64,000 nt of DNA, taken from Podocnemis expansa. Lineage: Eukaryota; Chordata; Testudines; Podocnemididae. Position numbers and translations under genes: made by a program. The stretch is from contig ML682005.1 of NCBI GenBank assembly GCA_007922195.1, forward strand, positions 31,908,881-31,972,880, given 5' to 3'. Every line of letters starts with the position of its first letter. Positions within the stretch are counted from its first letter, which is position 1. Under the pieces are notes generated by a model. That model did not search any database. It saw only the letters and a program-made list of their open reading frames with translations, and was not told where the DNA came from. This document shows, piece by piece, positions 8,961-21,730 of the stretch.

Positions 8961-11900
8961 GTTACACTGGAGATGAAACCGTTGTATCAAAAAAGCTGTC
9001 TCCAGCATTCAGAAGTATAAATTAGAAAGTTGTGATTGAACACCCAGCAGTAGGTGTAACCATTTATTAGAAAATATGGTGTTTTAAATGGCTAGGATCC
9101 TAGCATAACAATGTGTTAAAGATCAGCAGCAGTACATTGAATTAAACCTGCAAGTAAACAGGAAAGCAGGCAAACGTTGGAGTAACTAGTGTCAAAGGCT
9201 CCTGATAGGAAGGATAACTAATGTAAGTACATGTGTCTGAGATAGTCCATGTAGAATACATTTCAGTAATCCAATATAAAGATCACAAATGGACAGATAA
9301 CTATATCAAGGACCTCATGGAATAGATGACTTGGACTTTGTAAATTGAAAGAACTAAAAGAGCTACATAAGAAAAACAGTTTAATAGTAGAATAGCAGAA
9401 ATAGTAAGTGCAAGCCTTAAAGGGTATGTGGGGAGATGGGTAAGGAGTACAGGAAAGCACATCTAGCCACTTCGGCTTTCTGGGAATCCAGAAGGGAGTC
9501 AAATATTAAGTATTCCAAGACTGTTGTACCTCAGTGACAAAAGGTGGGCAAGCCCATTTAGTCTTGGGCATTGATTATACACCTTAGCCGCCTTCTTGCC
9601 TAATAAGTAAGAGATGCAGATGTGTGACATTTGTACACTCTTAGTACCACATCATGGACTGTCTCTCTTCTCCATCAGTAGCAGAGATCCCTGTATGTAC
9701 CACAAGAATGCCTAAGTTAACTATTCATGCTTACCTTCTGCGATCTCTCTAAGAGCATGGAAGACTTCAGGTCTGACCTCATCCATCCCATCTTGCGCCA
9801 GTAGGGCAATACCACCTCATGATTAATGGCATCCATACACGTAGAATAATTAGCATGGACACTCAATTTTTGTCCATCGGTAGGAAGTTGTCATCAACCA
9901 ATAATGCCAGTGCAGTCTACATACCTTATCTGTTTGGATAAAGACTGAAAATTTTCGAGAACATCTGAGGACTTCAGATATTGCCCGAGATGCTCATTTT
10001 GGCATCATACTAGTAACCCTGACTCACAAAGTGAGGTTAGAAATAGAATGTCAGCAACAACATCCACAAGATCAAGACTCTAAAATGATGCATTCCAAAT
10101 CTCAGTCGACAGTGTGCACCATATCTCTCTTCTTGCTTTTACCAAACATGAGAGAGGGGACTCCAGTTCACAGATAGCAGCCCAAAATTGCCCCAACACA
10201 ACCAAAGCATCAGTGAACTAAGCTGGTCAATCAGAAAGGATGTAGTGTTCATCTCTTACAGACAAGTGGCAATGAAGTTATTTTCCAAAGTTATTATCGT
10301 ACATCATTTGGTTAATCACAAGAGATGTCAAAGAAGCCTGAATCCTATCGGTCTTACTGAAACACAAACTACAAACTGAATTCCAAAAACTTGCCTTAAC
10401 ATTGCAGAAAGGAAGAGAATAGGGACAGAATAATTACAGAACCCAAACTTTTAGGGTTCCTGTACCTGTCATAATCTGCTATTTCTGTGCTTCAGTGTGA
10501 ACAAAGTATTGCTGTTTTTTCTGTTGCCAAAATACAGTCAGCCAACTGTGCTGATAACATAGAAGCCAAACAATAAGAACAAAAATGTTTTGTACTTTTT
10601 CCATCCTGTCCTAGTTCCAGGGGTGCTGATGGGCATCCTTTACTCTCAAAGTTGAAGAATCCTTAGGAGTCACCTATCTGTCTGAGCAAGAGTCTGTGTA
10701 GTAACAAATTTAATCTAATTGCCTGACTGTTCAAAGTGTGTAGGGGTCCACAGTTTTCACTCCCCTAGTCCCATTAATATAGTCTCAGCCCTACTGTATA
10801 GTTGGGCACTTTTTTATGGCAATCAACTCAGTTACGCAAGGAACATAAAATTCCTTGCATAACTGGCAGCAACTTTCTTAGCTATTGGTACACATCAGGG
10901 AAAGGCTTTCCCCTACACCCATTGGCCCGTAGGACCTTTGGGACCAACTTCTGGGAGTGGCACAGTGATTTCAGACTCGCTGCAAACTGTTCCCAGAACA
11001 TCAAGCTGATGATGGCGATTTTGCCACCATCAGTGAAGATATACCCTCAGATTTCCTAACCCCAAAAGGGGTAGATTGTAGCAGTACTAACTGTCTAATG
11101 GTTCACTGTAGGACTTGCTGAGTCAGAGTTTGTCATTTCCTTGTATGCATGAGAGAGGTCAGTGAATGGCTTTCTTGAGGGTAGCAATCTGAAAATTTTC
11201 AGGAATCACTCTTGGGAGAGCCACCATCAGTTCCTTCCCAGAACTGCTCAGCAATTGCTTGAACCTTCCTATTTTTAAGCTTCTATTCTACGTAAGACAT
11301 GACTGACAGGACTGGAAGGAGCAGGGCCAGGGTTGCCGAAGCAGGTCTTTAATCCCTTCATCAGCAGTGTGGGATTTACACATCTCCTACACCTTTCACT
11401 TCCCTGTGATGTGGAACAAACATAAAAATATTAAACAGTAAGTGTAGTAAATAAAAAGGAAGAGAAAACATGTAGTCAAGTTAAAATTATTGTAAGAGCA
11501 ATAACATTTGTATTTCCTGACAATTTTATTCTGACATTAAAAACCAAAACTAAAATCTTAATCTTTTACACGGTGTTTTAAAAATGCATAGATCTTACCT
11601 TTATATAAAACAGTGGGAAATTATCATCACATACAGTAATTACAATACATTGCACTTAGCAATCATGCATGTGTACCCCATTTATTATTCCATTTCTTCC
11701 TTTTTTCTGAGATTTTTTCTTTTACATTTTAACCTGAACTAATGTAATCCAAAATGTCAAAAGAGAAATAGTGCTTTCTTAAGAAAGAGCAGCTTGAAAG
11801 AATGGGCATTTAAACTGAGTTGATCAAGCAACAGATTGTATCTTTGGTTCTTAAAAACACAAAAGATTATAGACCTGTATTGTCACCTGGTGTAAATTGG

Positions 11901-14350
11901 TGTGGCTTCCTTTCTCTGTCTGTGGCCCTCCTCTGGTTTACACCAGTACAGGTCCATGTTCTGTCCAGGAGATGATTTAGTGTAGTAAGTTACAATTTAT
12001 TTTCCCTAAGCCTTTTAATTGTTGCTTTTCAAATATATAATTATAAACTAATAGCGGTTGAATGCAGTGAAAATGTTAAGGCACAGCTCTGATTATGGAA
12101 GAAAGCAAAAAATAATTGGAACTGTAAATTGTTCACCAAGGTTTATATTAATTGATATTTGGATTTGTATTTTCCAATACAATCTTGGTAATTGTACAAT
12201 TCAGATATCAACCTAAGTGTCTTTGTTCAAAATTCATATGAAATGTAGTTATTTAGAGCCTGATCTTACATTTCTTGACCAGTTAAAACACCCAGTGTAA
12301 TCAGCTCTCCATATATAGAAAAAAAAAAGTAAATATGGCTGTTGCTACACTATATTTTGGCATGCACTGTGTAAATCTTACTGGGAAGCAGGAGGCATGG
12401 AATAATCAAAGTCTAAGAATGCAAATTACATTATTGATTTCTACTTGCAGTGAAACAGAGATTTCATTTCTTTTAATGAATATGAATTCTTGTATTTTTG
12501 ACACAATAGTATAGCTGTAGATAGAAAATGCTTATTAGTTACATTTGTCATACATATTTTTATAGTAACTAAAAAGGATTAATTCTGCTAAAATATAGTC
12601 TTTCACTTTTTTAAAGCTTATTTGCAATATCTCTGGGATGTGGTAGTCTTTATTTTGTTTCTTATTCTGAAATTGCTGAGACTAATTTTCAGTTCTAAGG
12701 GCTGAGCTAATCAGTAATCATCAACATTAGAGTGCAAAATAGTCTTCCAGCATCTCAGAATGAGGAGAAAGAACCATTATGCATTATTATATACAAATAG
12801 ATATTCTGAGCTGTCTGTCCTCAGGGTATTTTTCCTGACTCCCAGTGGATATTCAATTATTAATATTACGATGGGGTAGTACAATGGCAATATACATTTT
12901 TTTTTCAATATCAGGAGGTAATAACTTTCAAGATGTTGTTAAGCATCCCTTTCAGCTCTGTCTGAATTTGTATCACCTACTGTTCAACTTTTATTCACTT
13001 TCTGAAGTTTCACAAAGTCAAAAATTGTCAAGACTTGACTGGGAGCCCACTGTTTGCCTCAGGAAGTGCTGATGGTGATCAAAAGAGTAGGGTTTTATTG
13101 TGGGCTCTTTTTAAACTAGTACATTTGCCCTGTTCTGAATTTGTTACTGGCACCAGCACTCCAACAAAATATTGTATAGTACTGTAGTGCATATTATCAA
13201 TGACATCAAAAGAAAAGCCAGAATTCTAAACATTTTTTTTCTTCTAAGTGACACTACAATGTGATCTAGAATATCCCTATAAAAATTAAGGCTGCATGCT
13301 GGAGCCACAGTAAGAGATATATTTCATTACTTACCCCAATAACTAAGGGGTTTCCAAGCACAGCAGACTACTATGTGGAATACATATTTCCTGAAATATA
13401 AATAAATGTTAGCATTATGTGGCTACAAATGCAGCTTGTGTTTTCTAGTGACTGCATGATCTTTCTGAACATTGCTATCTTAGCTTATGGCAAGAATTTA
13501 AAACCAGAATTATAGCCTGACGATACTCAAATGCTTGTTTTAATCTCAGTAGCAATGTTGTCATTGTAGAATAGTAGAATCTTGTCAGTCTAAAAATCCA
13601 CTATAGCTATATGAACAAGATTTCCAATTGATAGAACATTTTATTATACAATATAAGATTCATGTGAAAAGTTATATTTAATAGTGGATGAGCTGCATGG
13701 AATACTTGTGGCAGAGGTTCTGACAGATGGGAATACAACAGCTTAAGTTTAAAGCCTTTGTCCAGGTTTGGGTTCCAGCTTAATTTGCTTGAATTGGCAC
13801 TGGCTATCAACTTGTAATTTTTATTGAAAAAGCTAAATGGTGAACCTTTCAAAGACTTGATTTGTTGAGGCTGAAAACATTTCAAGATGATAGCATTATT
13901 AGATATATATTTTGAATTTTTCAAAAAAGATAAATCAAGCGTGTGGAATGCTAGCTTCTTAGTTCTTGTGTGGGGGCAGACTAGATGTAGAGGGTTAAGA
14001 GTAGGGGAAATGAGATCATGCTTTACATTTTTGGTTTTGGAATTTTGCTGTGTACTTCAAGAAATTTTTAATAGTCTTATGCTATAAATAATAGGAAATA
14101 AGCAACTACATACCACAAGACTACTGAATGTTTTTTATATTATGCATCTGCTGTGCGAGTGCTGTTGAATCAGCAGTCTGTTTCAATTCAAGCATTTGAA
14201 TATCTGAAAATTACCATTCTGTTGCAATTTACTCCAAAAACTTAGCTTCTCCCATCGTGTGCCTGTTTACCTTACATTCTTTACCTCACCCTCTTTTCTG
14301 ATTAAATCATTTGCCCATGTGTCCAGTGATATAATTTTCATTTCAGGGTC
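8961..14350. other. Long AT-rich stretch without a recognised gene
   Basis: Apart from the possible remnant at 9733-9890, I see no gene. The short open frames (about 60-105 codons) lack motifs. The sequence reads as old, unconstrained intergenic or intronic DNA. Two weakly protein-like minus-strand patches around 9.7-11.1 kb are broken by many stops. Confidence 0.45.
9733..9890 (-). pseudogene. Possible exon or pseudogene remnant, unidentified
   Basis: The reverse strand gives about 50 codons of protein-like sequence (for example CMDAINHEVVLPYWRKMGW), which ends at AGAAG followed by GTAAGC, a near-ideal 5' splice donor, near 9732. Two consecutive TGA codons lie just upstream in the same frame (about 9890), and no clear acceptor is visible between them and the open stretch. 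I do not recognise the protein. It could be a decayed exon, part of an old transposon, or chance. Confidence 0.25.
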
Positions 14351-14379
14351 ACTAGGATTATATATTTACAATGGCTCCC

Positions 14380-15290
14380 TAGCAACTGCATGGTCACTTT
14401 ATTTAGAAGTTGGGGTGCATCATTTGGAAGTGTTGGAGGAAGAGAAAGACCTGGGTGTACTGATTGATCACAGGATGACTATGAACTGCCAATGTGATGT
14501 GACTATGAAAAAAAAAAAACAACCTAATGTGGTCCTAGGATGCATCAGATGAGGTATTTCCAATAGAGATGGGGGGAGTTTGTACCATTATAAAAGGCAC
14601 TGGTGAGACCTTATCTGGAATATTTTGTGCATTTCTGGTACCTCATGATTAAGAAAACATGTTCAAACTGGAATAGATGCAGAGAATGGCTACTAAGATG
14701 ATCTGTAGAATGCAAAACCTACCTTATGAGAGGAGACTGTTTGGTATTTTTAGCCTAACCAAAAGAAGGTTAAGGGGAGATATGAATGCTCTTTATAAAT
14801 ACATCAGAAGGATAAATACCAGGGAGGGAGAATAATTATTTATGTTGAGTGCCAATGTGGACAAAAGAACAAATGGCTATAATAGGCCATCAGGAAGTTT
14901 AGGTATTAAATTTGATGCAGGTTTCTAAGGGAGCTGTTGAGGCAAAAAACCTAGCTGGGTTCAAACCTGAGCCTGATAAATTCATAGAGGAGATGGTATG
15001 ATGGAACAGCCTAATTTGGTGTTTAATTGATTTTTGACTACGCATGATAGATTATGTCAATGACCTGAGACTGGTTATTTGATGGGATGGGTTCTGAGTT
15101 ATTACAGAGAATTCTTTCTTGGGTGTCTGGCTAGTGAGTCTAGCTCACCTTCTCAGGGTTTAACTGATCACCATATTTAGGATAAGGAAGGAATTTTCCC
15201 TCAAGGAATATTGGCAAGGCTCTTTTTATTTTATTTATTTATTTATTTTTGCCTTCCTTTGTAGCATGGGGGACTGCTCGCTTGATAGCG
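14380..15290 (+). repeat. Decayed CR1/L3-type LINE 3' end
   Basis: The stretch carries the end of an RT-domain frame ('gaaagacctgggtgtactga', then 'ggcactggtgagaccttatc' near 14598). The 3' untranslated part follows ('aaggaattttccctcaagga' near 15187, then 'gccttcctttgtagca'). A short A run near 14508 and a TTTA microsatellite near 15225 interrupt it. No frame is open for more than about 97 codons. Confidence 0.7.
15221..15250 (+). repeat. (TTTA)n microsatellite
   Basis: About five TTTA units inside the LINE 3' region. Confidence 0.8.
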
Positions 15291-15839
15291 GATTCTGTAT
15301 ACTTTTAAGTCTTTAAACCACAATTTGAGGACTTCAATAAACCTCTAACCTATGACTGAGTTATTACAGGAGTGGGTGAATGAGGTTCTGTGGTCTGCCT
15401 TGTATAAGAGATCAAATTAGATGTTCATATTGGTCCCTTCTTCCCTAAGAGTCTGAGTCACTCAGCTTTTGTCTAATGCCTTTGTCTGGGAAATGGCTTG
15501 ACAATACTACCTTCTTTCCTGGTAGCCATCCTATTTTGTCTTAATGGAGAGGACACCTTCTTGATAGGTTGGTAGACCTGTAGATACACCCACACTCTGC
15601 TCTTCATTGTTGGTAACAGACACCTTTTTATCTCTTCATAGAATGTGGGAAAGCATGGTGTTCCCTTTCAACTCTGTAGCCTCTGTCTAAAGCACAGTTT
15701 GCTGCAGGACCCTTTTCACCCTAAGAGCTTCTGTCTCTTAAGTTGAAAACCATCAACACTAGAGGGGACAGACACAATAGCTGCTAGCAGAGGAAACAGG
15801 GAGTGAAATAGTTTGAAGGGAGAGGGCTACACCTGGAGA
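15291..15839. other. Unassigned DNA between LINE and hAT element
   Basis: No gene or clear repeat recognised. Phrases around 15360-15480 resemble further LINE 3' material. Confidence 0.35.
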
Positions 15840-15847
15840 GGTTAGAG

Positions 15848-16254
15848 CAGGCTTGTCCAACCTGGGGGCTGGGCTCCGGCCTGTCGAGGGCTTTCATTCA
15901 GCCCGTGGAGAGCTGCTGCAAGAGCTCGGGAGCTGGGGCTGTCTGGGGACCTTGTCAATTTCCAGCCCTGTTCACAGCACAGCTACAGTCCCTCGCCTCC
16001 TCTGCAATGCTCCCCTTACTGCCTTGCTCCCCATGCTCTACCTTGACCCCCTCACACAAACACCCCGCCCCCTTGTCCTCTGTACATATTGCAAGCAAAA
16101 ACAATGCCAAATATCATACTAATCATTATTTTATTAAAGATTATTAATAAGATCAATTTGCATGTCTTATGTATCAAAAAATTTTCTTAGCGGCCCCCTG
16201 ACTGTGAAGAGAATTTCAGTGTAGGTCCTCACCTAAAAAGATTGGACACCCCTG
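15848..16254. mobile_element. Non-autonomous hAT element with perfect 8-bp duplication
   Basis: A 407-bp element with inverted ends: CAGGCTTGTCCAACCT on the left, and CAGGGGTGTCCAATCT on the reverse strand at the right end. It is flanked by GGTTAGAG at 15840-15847 and 16255-16262, a perfect 8-bp duplication as made by hAT transposases. The interior is too short for a transposase and its open frames (15853-16147) are shadows. It would need transposase supplied in trans. Confidence 0.9.
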
Positions 16255-16280
16255 GGTTAGAGCTACCAAAACAGAATTAC

Positions 16281-16488
16281 AGCAAAACAAACAAGGAGTC
16301 CTGTGGCACTTTTAAAGACTAACAAATGTGTTTATTGCATGAACTTTCATGGGAGAAAGTCCCACTGTATCCAATGCTTTGCTCTTCAAAGCATCTGAGA
16401 AAGTGGGATTTTCTCCCATGAAAGCTCATGCGATAAACACATTTGTTAGTCTTTAAAAAGTGCCACAGGACTCCTTGTTTGTTTTGCT
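16281..16488. repeat. Long palindromic repeat (85-bp arms)
   Basis: Left arm 16281-16365 and right arm 16403-16488 are near-perfect reverse complements around a 37-base loop that is itself partly palindromic. The right arm continues into 'actagactaacatggctacc'. The arms belong to a repeat family I know as abundant in turtles and crocodilians (phrases 'acaaggagtcctgtggca' and 'agactaacaaat'). Related copies lie at 29701-29754 and 49150-49690. I cannot place the family with certainty; a Penelope-like or foldback origin is possible. Confidence 0.8.
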
Positions 16489-16832
16489 GAACTAGACTAA
16501 CATGGCTACCACTTTGGAACTTCTCAACAAACAGAATTTTTTATCAATTCTTATAGAGAACAAGATCAAAGAAGGAAATTGAAAGAGGTATAAGCTATCT
16601 CTGAAGGGATTAAATTCTGATTTTTCACAGGTGCTAAATGTTATATTTGCACCCAACATCTAAGGGGATAATAGTCACAGACACAAGCTAAAAAATATAC
16701 AGCTGTCTGCTGAGCTTGCTTTGGTGTTCGGGCAGCAAAACTGAAACTAGCACTAAAGGCTTTGTGCGTGGGCAGGGGCGTGATTAGACCTTTAAATGGA
16801 CATGACTTTACATGAAGAACCCATAATTCATG

Positions 16833-17280
16833 GGCTGTGTTCAGACGAGAGTTTTATTTCAAAACAACAGCTGTTGTTTCGAAATAAAATTTCTTATGTC
16901 CACACGACGTTCCGTTATTTCAAAACACCGGGACCCGTTGTTTCAAAATAATGGCTGTTATTTCAAAACAGTAAAACCTCGATTGAAATTGAAATAGCCG
17001 TTATTTCAAAATGGCTGTTTCGAAACAACAGCATTCGGACATATTGTTTCAAAACACCACCATTGTTTTGAAACAACTGTTTCGAAACAACATGCCCAAA
17101 TGGCCTTATTTCGAAATAACCATTTTGAAATAACAGCCGTTTCAATAGCAGGCTTTCCCTTAATTCGAATTAATATTTTCTTAATTCAAATTAACTTATT
17201 TCAGAATAAGGACTTTATTTTGAAATAACTCATTTCGAAATAACTTATTTCGAAATAACAGTTTACGTGTGAACATAGCC
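16833..17280. mobile_element. TTCGAA-rich inverted-repeat element, copy 1
   Basis: A 448-bp element begins GGCTGTGTTCAGACG and ends CGTGTGAACATAGCC, which are mutual reverse complements with few mismatches. It is flanked by ATG at 16830-16832 and 17281-17283, a 3-bp target duplication. The interior is packed with short palindromes of the form TTTCGAAA or AATTCGAATT; I count seven TTCGAA cores. There is no coding capacity. Two related copies (35980 and 53250) have the same ends and their own 3-bp duplications, but the interior here differs, suggesting a separate subfamily. Superfamily not determined. Confidence 0.85.
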
Positions 17281-17283
17281 ATG

Positions 17284-18720
17284 TTGAAATGTTCCTGAAA
17301 AAGCTCATGACTGCTTTTGAAACTGTTCTAGTTGTTCACTGCAATACCTCTGTATTTTTCAAAACTCTCATATCCAGACATATGCACTAAATATATAACT
17401 TAGGTTGGGCTTGCAGGAGATCCTGTACATAGAAAAACCTGTTTTGCAATATTTTTGTAGGTTTTATTATGTGAATGTGGAAGCTCTATTTTTGACATGG
17501 ACTTAAAAAGCCCCTTGACCTTTGTATTTAAAGTTAGATCATGTGCCATGTATCAGGCTATAAAAATATAAAAAAGTACTATGAGTGGATATTCAAACAT
17601 AACTCTGATTTCACAAGTGGATTGACTAACATGAATGTTTAATCCCAAAGCATATAGGGGAATAAGTGATTGTTTCCCATTAACAATAATGATTGTTGCA
17701 TGCCTAGTTCTATGCATTTTACATAAAATTAATTCTCCTTAGGCTTTATAACTCTTTTTAAATCTGAATGAAATGCAAAACAACATTTATTTACTGAAAG
17801 CATCTCATATAATTTAATTTCTAATTAAATATTAAATTAATGTAATTTTCATTGCATCATGATAACATTTGTGATCACAGATTCCACCAAAATCACAGTT
17901 TCTTGCAACAGATGATAACAGACAGAAAATGTATATGGGAAAAATGGAGATTAGAATGCCCCCATCGACAGCATGATTACTTCAGCAGCCATATCTAGGA
18001 GATTAGTTAATATTTCAATAGATATATTTCCTCCTAAGCTGGCAAGATATCTCCTATAATAACTTGACACTTAGATGCCATGAATCCTTTGAGAGAGAGG
18101 GAGAGAAGGATGATATAGAGTAGGTGAGTAAATGACATTCCATGAAAGCACCTTTTGATGAATTGTCAAATACAGTTTAATCGCTGTGAACAACTCTTGG
18201 AGACGTAAGTGTATCACTTCTTGGAAAGATGTCACAGCCGACCCACTGGGTACTCTATTTACCTGAAGTATGTAACTGAAGTAACTAGGTGCTGAGCCTC
18301 TTCAAATTTGTAATGTTAAGGGCAATGAGGGTGGTATAGCATTCTAAAAATCTTTGTTTGTCACAAAATACTGCATGTCCTCTGTGTGTAGAACTTCAGT
18401 GGGAGTCTGTATGCCGAGAGCCTAAAAGATCAGGACCACAGCCTTTAAGACAACAATGGATCCTGTTGATAAGGATATGCAAAAGAAAGAAACAACACTA
18501 GGGTGGATTTTTAAAGCAGGAGATTCCACTCTGTTAAGAGTAGCTCTTTAACTATATCAGTATTACCAATGGTTTTTATTGAAATTTAAGATTTGATAGG
18601 TATGAATTATATTGTGAGTATCAATTTAATAGGTTAGCAATATGTGTTTAAAAGTTGGACTATTACAGCTTAGCTGGTTACCTCACAACATATGTCAGCA
18701 ATGGAAGTTAAGGGTATGAT
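17284..18720. other. AT-rich DNA without a recognised gene
   Basis: No repeat or gene recognised except a short GA-rich patch near 18090. Confidence 0.4.
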
Positions 18721-18729
18721 TCTCCTGAT

Positions 18730-18960
18730 TGTGTATGCATGCATTTGTGCTAGCTCTCATGAAGCTAGGAAGAGTATAAATAGGTGTAGCTGTGGTAGCA
18801 CGGGCCATAGTAGTGGCAGCAGAGGCTCAGCTGAGATGTGTTGAGTACATACCCATCAGTTCCAGGTTGGTTTGTACTTAGCCTGGCTCAGGTGCACTTC
18901 TGCTGCTGTTAACCCATGCTACCATGGCTATCCGGCTATTTGTACTAATGCTACCATGAT
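18730..18960. repeat. Repeat family shared with 30470-30690
   Basis: Phrases around a 'gtacatacccat' motif, a 'gctgctg' tract and 'ccatgctaccatggctat' recur in the same order on the same strand in 30470-30690. The ends resemble MITE ends carrying 'gtagacac', but I could not define terminal repeats. Probably an old DNA-transposon MITE. Confidence 0.45.
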
Positions 18961-21480
18961 GAGAGCCACCATGAATATGTGTGCATATGAAGGAGGCAGA
19001 CACCCATAGCTAATAGTGTAGACACAGGCTGTATGTGTATGTAGATAAATTGAAACTGACAAGTTGAAGACTGAAGTTGTCTATTTATATTGAGAATGTG
19101 AATACCATAGATTAATAGCAATTCAGCATTTTGTCCCACTGGCCTCTGCAGCTTACCTGAAAGTTTGTCTAGACAGACCACTTCTGTGTGGTGAGAAAAT
19201 ACTGGTATTTTAGTCTCTAGGGTCCAACCAGGCTTTGGTCTTTCTGCAACAACTGCCAATAAGTGTTTGTTTAAAAAAAAAATTGTGGCCATTTGGCTAA
19301 CTGGGAACTGGACTGAAGCCATAAACCTCTTTGCGCATTGGTGTCACTAAGCCAAATTATTTAGATGGTAAAGTATTGGGGCAGGAATTCTCTGTCATGA
19401 TGTGTTTATAGAGGACCTCACACAATGAAGCCATGATCTTAAGATGAGATTCTGGGTTCTACAATTTATTAAACCTATTTGGTTTTTGGGGGTACACACA
19501 GAAACAGTTTTCATGTGTCTTACTCGACTATAAACATTCTGTTCTCTTAGAAGTTCACAGGTGCACGAGTACAGAATAAATACCATCAAAATGTTCTTGG
19601 TGTGAATGCCTAAAAACTGATTATTGTGATAAAGATAACTGGTACTTGTCTGGACTTCAGTAATTGTAATATTTTCATTAAGTGGTTCATTCAAATTAGA
19701 TCCAAAATTTATTGACTGTTGTAGGGTAATATGAGGCATATATGAGGTACTTAATTGGGTATCTTAATTTACATGATTTATTTTAATGTGAAATTAGTTG
19801 ACTTATTCCCAGTTTCCAATTTACTGATACCTGAAGGAACAGCTTTCTCATGAAAAGGCAGCACTCCATAATACTGAAATGCTATTCACACAGAATTAGC
19901 TGTTCCTGACCCCCTCTGCAGTGGTAACACTGGCCACAAGGTCAACAAAAATTTTGAACAGTAACAGTAGGTGTCATTAGACAACATGCAACATTGTACG
20001 TGTTACCTTAATAAACACAGAGAGCTGTGGCTGCTTAGGATCTCTGAAAACCAAACCACTGATCTAGGTGCCTCTATATGATTTTAGGTCCATGACTTTA
20101 AGCACACATATTTTGGTCAATATACTTATGAGAAGTTGTCTTGATCCTCTTCAATAAATATGTGTGCTACTAGTTAATAAAATAATGTATTGAGTACATT
20201 CAGTCATGGAATGAAACCTTTTTTTCTATGACTTCTGCCAGTCAAACTTTGGGAATGTAGATGTGCAAGCTCAAATCTTCAGAGCCCTTTTAACTATAAT
20301 TAATTACCCATAAATCTTCAAACTAGGAAAGATGCAATTAAAATTCACTCAGAAGAAAAAAAAACACATTCTTAGGAGATTGTGCAGTTCTTTTTCTTAA
20401 TTATAGGAAATGTTTTAGTCCCTTTCCATGTTTTATAATGTCCTTTGGGTTGAGATCATGCACATAGAGCAGGTGCACTTAAAAAAATCAATGTTTTTCT
20501 CATTGTAATATTTCCACATGACTCTAGAAATTTCTTTATTAGTTTATATATTAGTAGGTCAGCTCCAAAATATGTCTTAGGGTCCGACTTCCCCATTGTG
20601 TTTGGAGGTAAAAGGTTGACTTTCATAGTGGGGAAACTCTAGGAAATGAATTATTTTATAGATTGTATTTGAGATGAGCCTAAATCAAAACTAGAACCTC
20701 CAGCACTTAGGACCCTAGGAGTGTTAAAAATCTGGATCCAGATTTGCCAGTGGCTCATATTTCAATAACAGAGTGACCCAAAGCCCTAAATCTGAATTGG
20801 CTGAACTTTTGGGCATTGGCAATCCAAATACAGAATTTGAAGCTTGTGCATATTTCTTGACAATACATCTTACTTAAAAGCAGGAGTGTTGCTGGATAGC
20901 AGAAGGAGCTATCATGAGGCTCTGCCCCTGGTCTGCCCCCCTGCTAGGCCCCACACCCAGTCTGTCCCTCCCACCCCCAGACACAAGCCCCAGGTCCTGT
21001 GTGCACTAGGAAGCCCCTCCACATGTCTAAAGGTATCACTCTGCACTGGAAGTGTTTTACATATCTGAAACAATTTACTGTGTGTGACATTCTCTCCCAT
21101 CCCTTGACTATTCTGAATGTTACTTGTTCTGAACAGCACTTTTCACATGAAATGAAGCTTTTGGAAACATGGAGATATGATGTTTCTGATAGGAGATTGG
21201 CTCCTTGGCGCCGTGGCAGTGTTACCAATTTGGCCATCAACTTGGGGTATGCTCATTTGTTGGGGTTATTTCCTTTGGGGGGAAGGTTGCAGTTTTATTA
21301 GTGTACTATTTGTGTTTCTGTATGGAGCTCACTTCTCCCTTCTGCAAGCTCCCTCCCAATGGAACCACCCTTGCAGTACCTCAGTTTCCCAGGAGTAGAT
21401 TCTTCCAACCCCAGATTCAAATAACCACCTGCATATACACAATCATCAATAAAAAAGGTATGTCTGAGTGGACTGGGTCT
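18961..21480. other. Mostly unassigned AT-rich DNA
   Basis: A phrase near 19421 ('acctcacacaatgaagcc') resembles the tail of tRNA-derived SINEs, but it is too diverged to bound. The 114- and 123-codon minus-strand open frames at 18951-19739 show no motif. A C-rich patch at 20925-21015 is probably a repeat fragment. Confidence 0.4.
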
Positions 21481-21485
21481 ATCAG

Positions 21486-21730
21486 CACTCTCTGTTGGCC
21501 CCTTATACGTCCCTGAACTCAGCAGTCTGGCTCACACAGCACTTCTCCGCTGCTACCCTTATGTGCCCCTGGACCTCACCGGACTAGACTTGAGCATGCA
21601 TCTGAGCATGCTGGGTCCCAAAGCACTCTTCAGCTGCTACCCTTATATGCCCCTGGACTCAATCAGGCCCGATCAAAACAGCACTTTTCAGTTGTTACCC
21701 TTATATGCCCCTGGAGTCAATAAAGCTGGT
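21486..21730 (+). repeat. Short tandem array with a 'CCCTTATATGCCCCTGGA' core
   Basis: About four imperfect units carry a 'cagcacttctccgctgctac'-like segment followed by CCCTTATRTGCCCCTGGACTCA. They start near 21486, 21538, 21625 and 21678, and the spacing is uneven (52-87 bases). It ends with GTCAATAAAGC, which contains an AATAAA signal. The array may be the promoter or R region of an LTR I could not otherwise delimit. Confidence 0.6.

Noticed and set aside
16833..17280. A CRISPR-like or operator-like reading of the regular palindromes
   Set aside because: Spacers are irregular, the sequence is vertebrate DNA with terminal repeats and a target duplication, and no cas-like genes are present.
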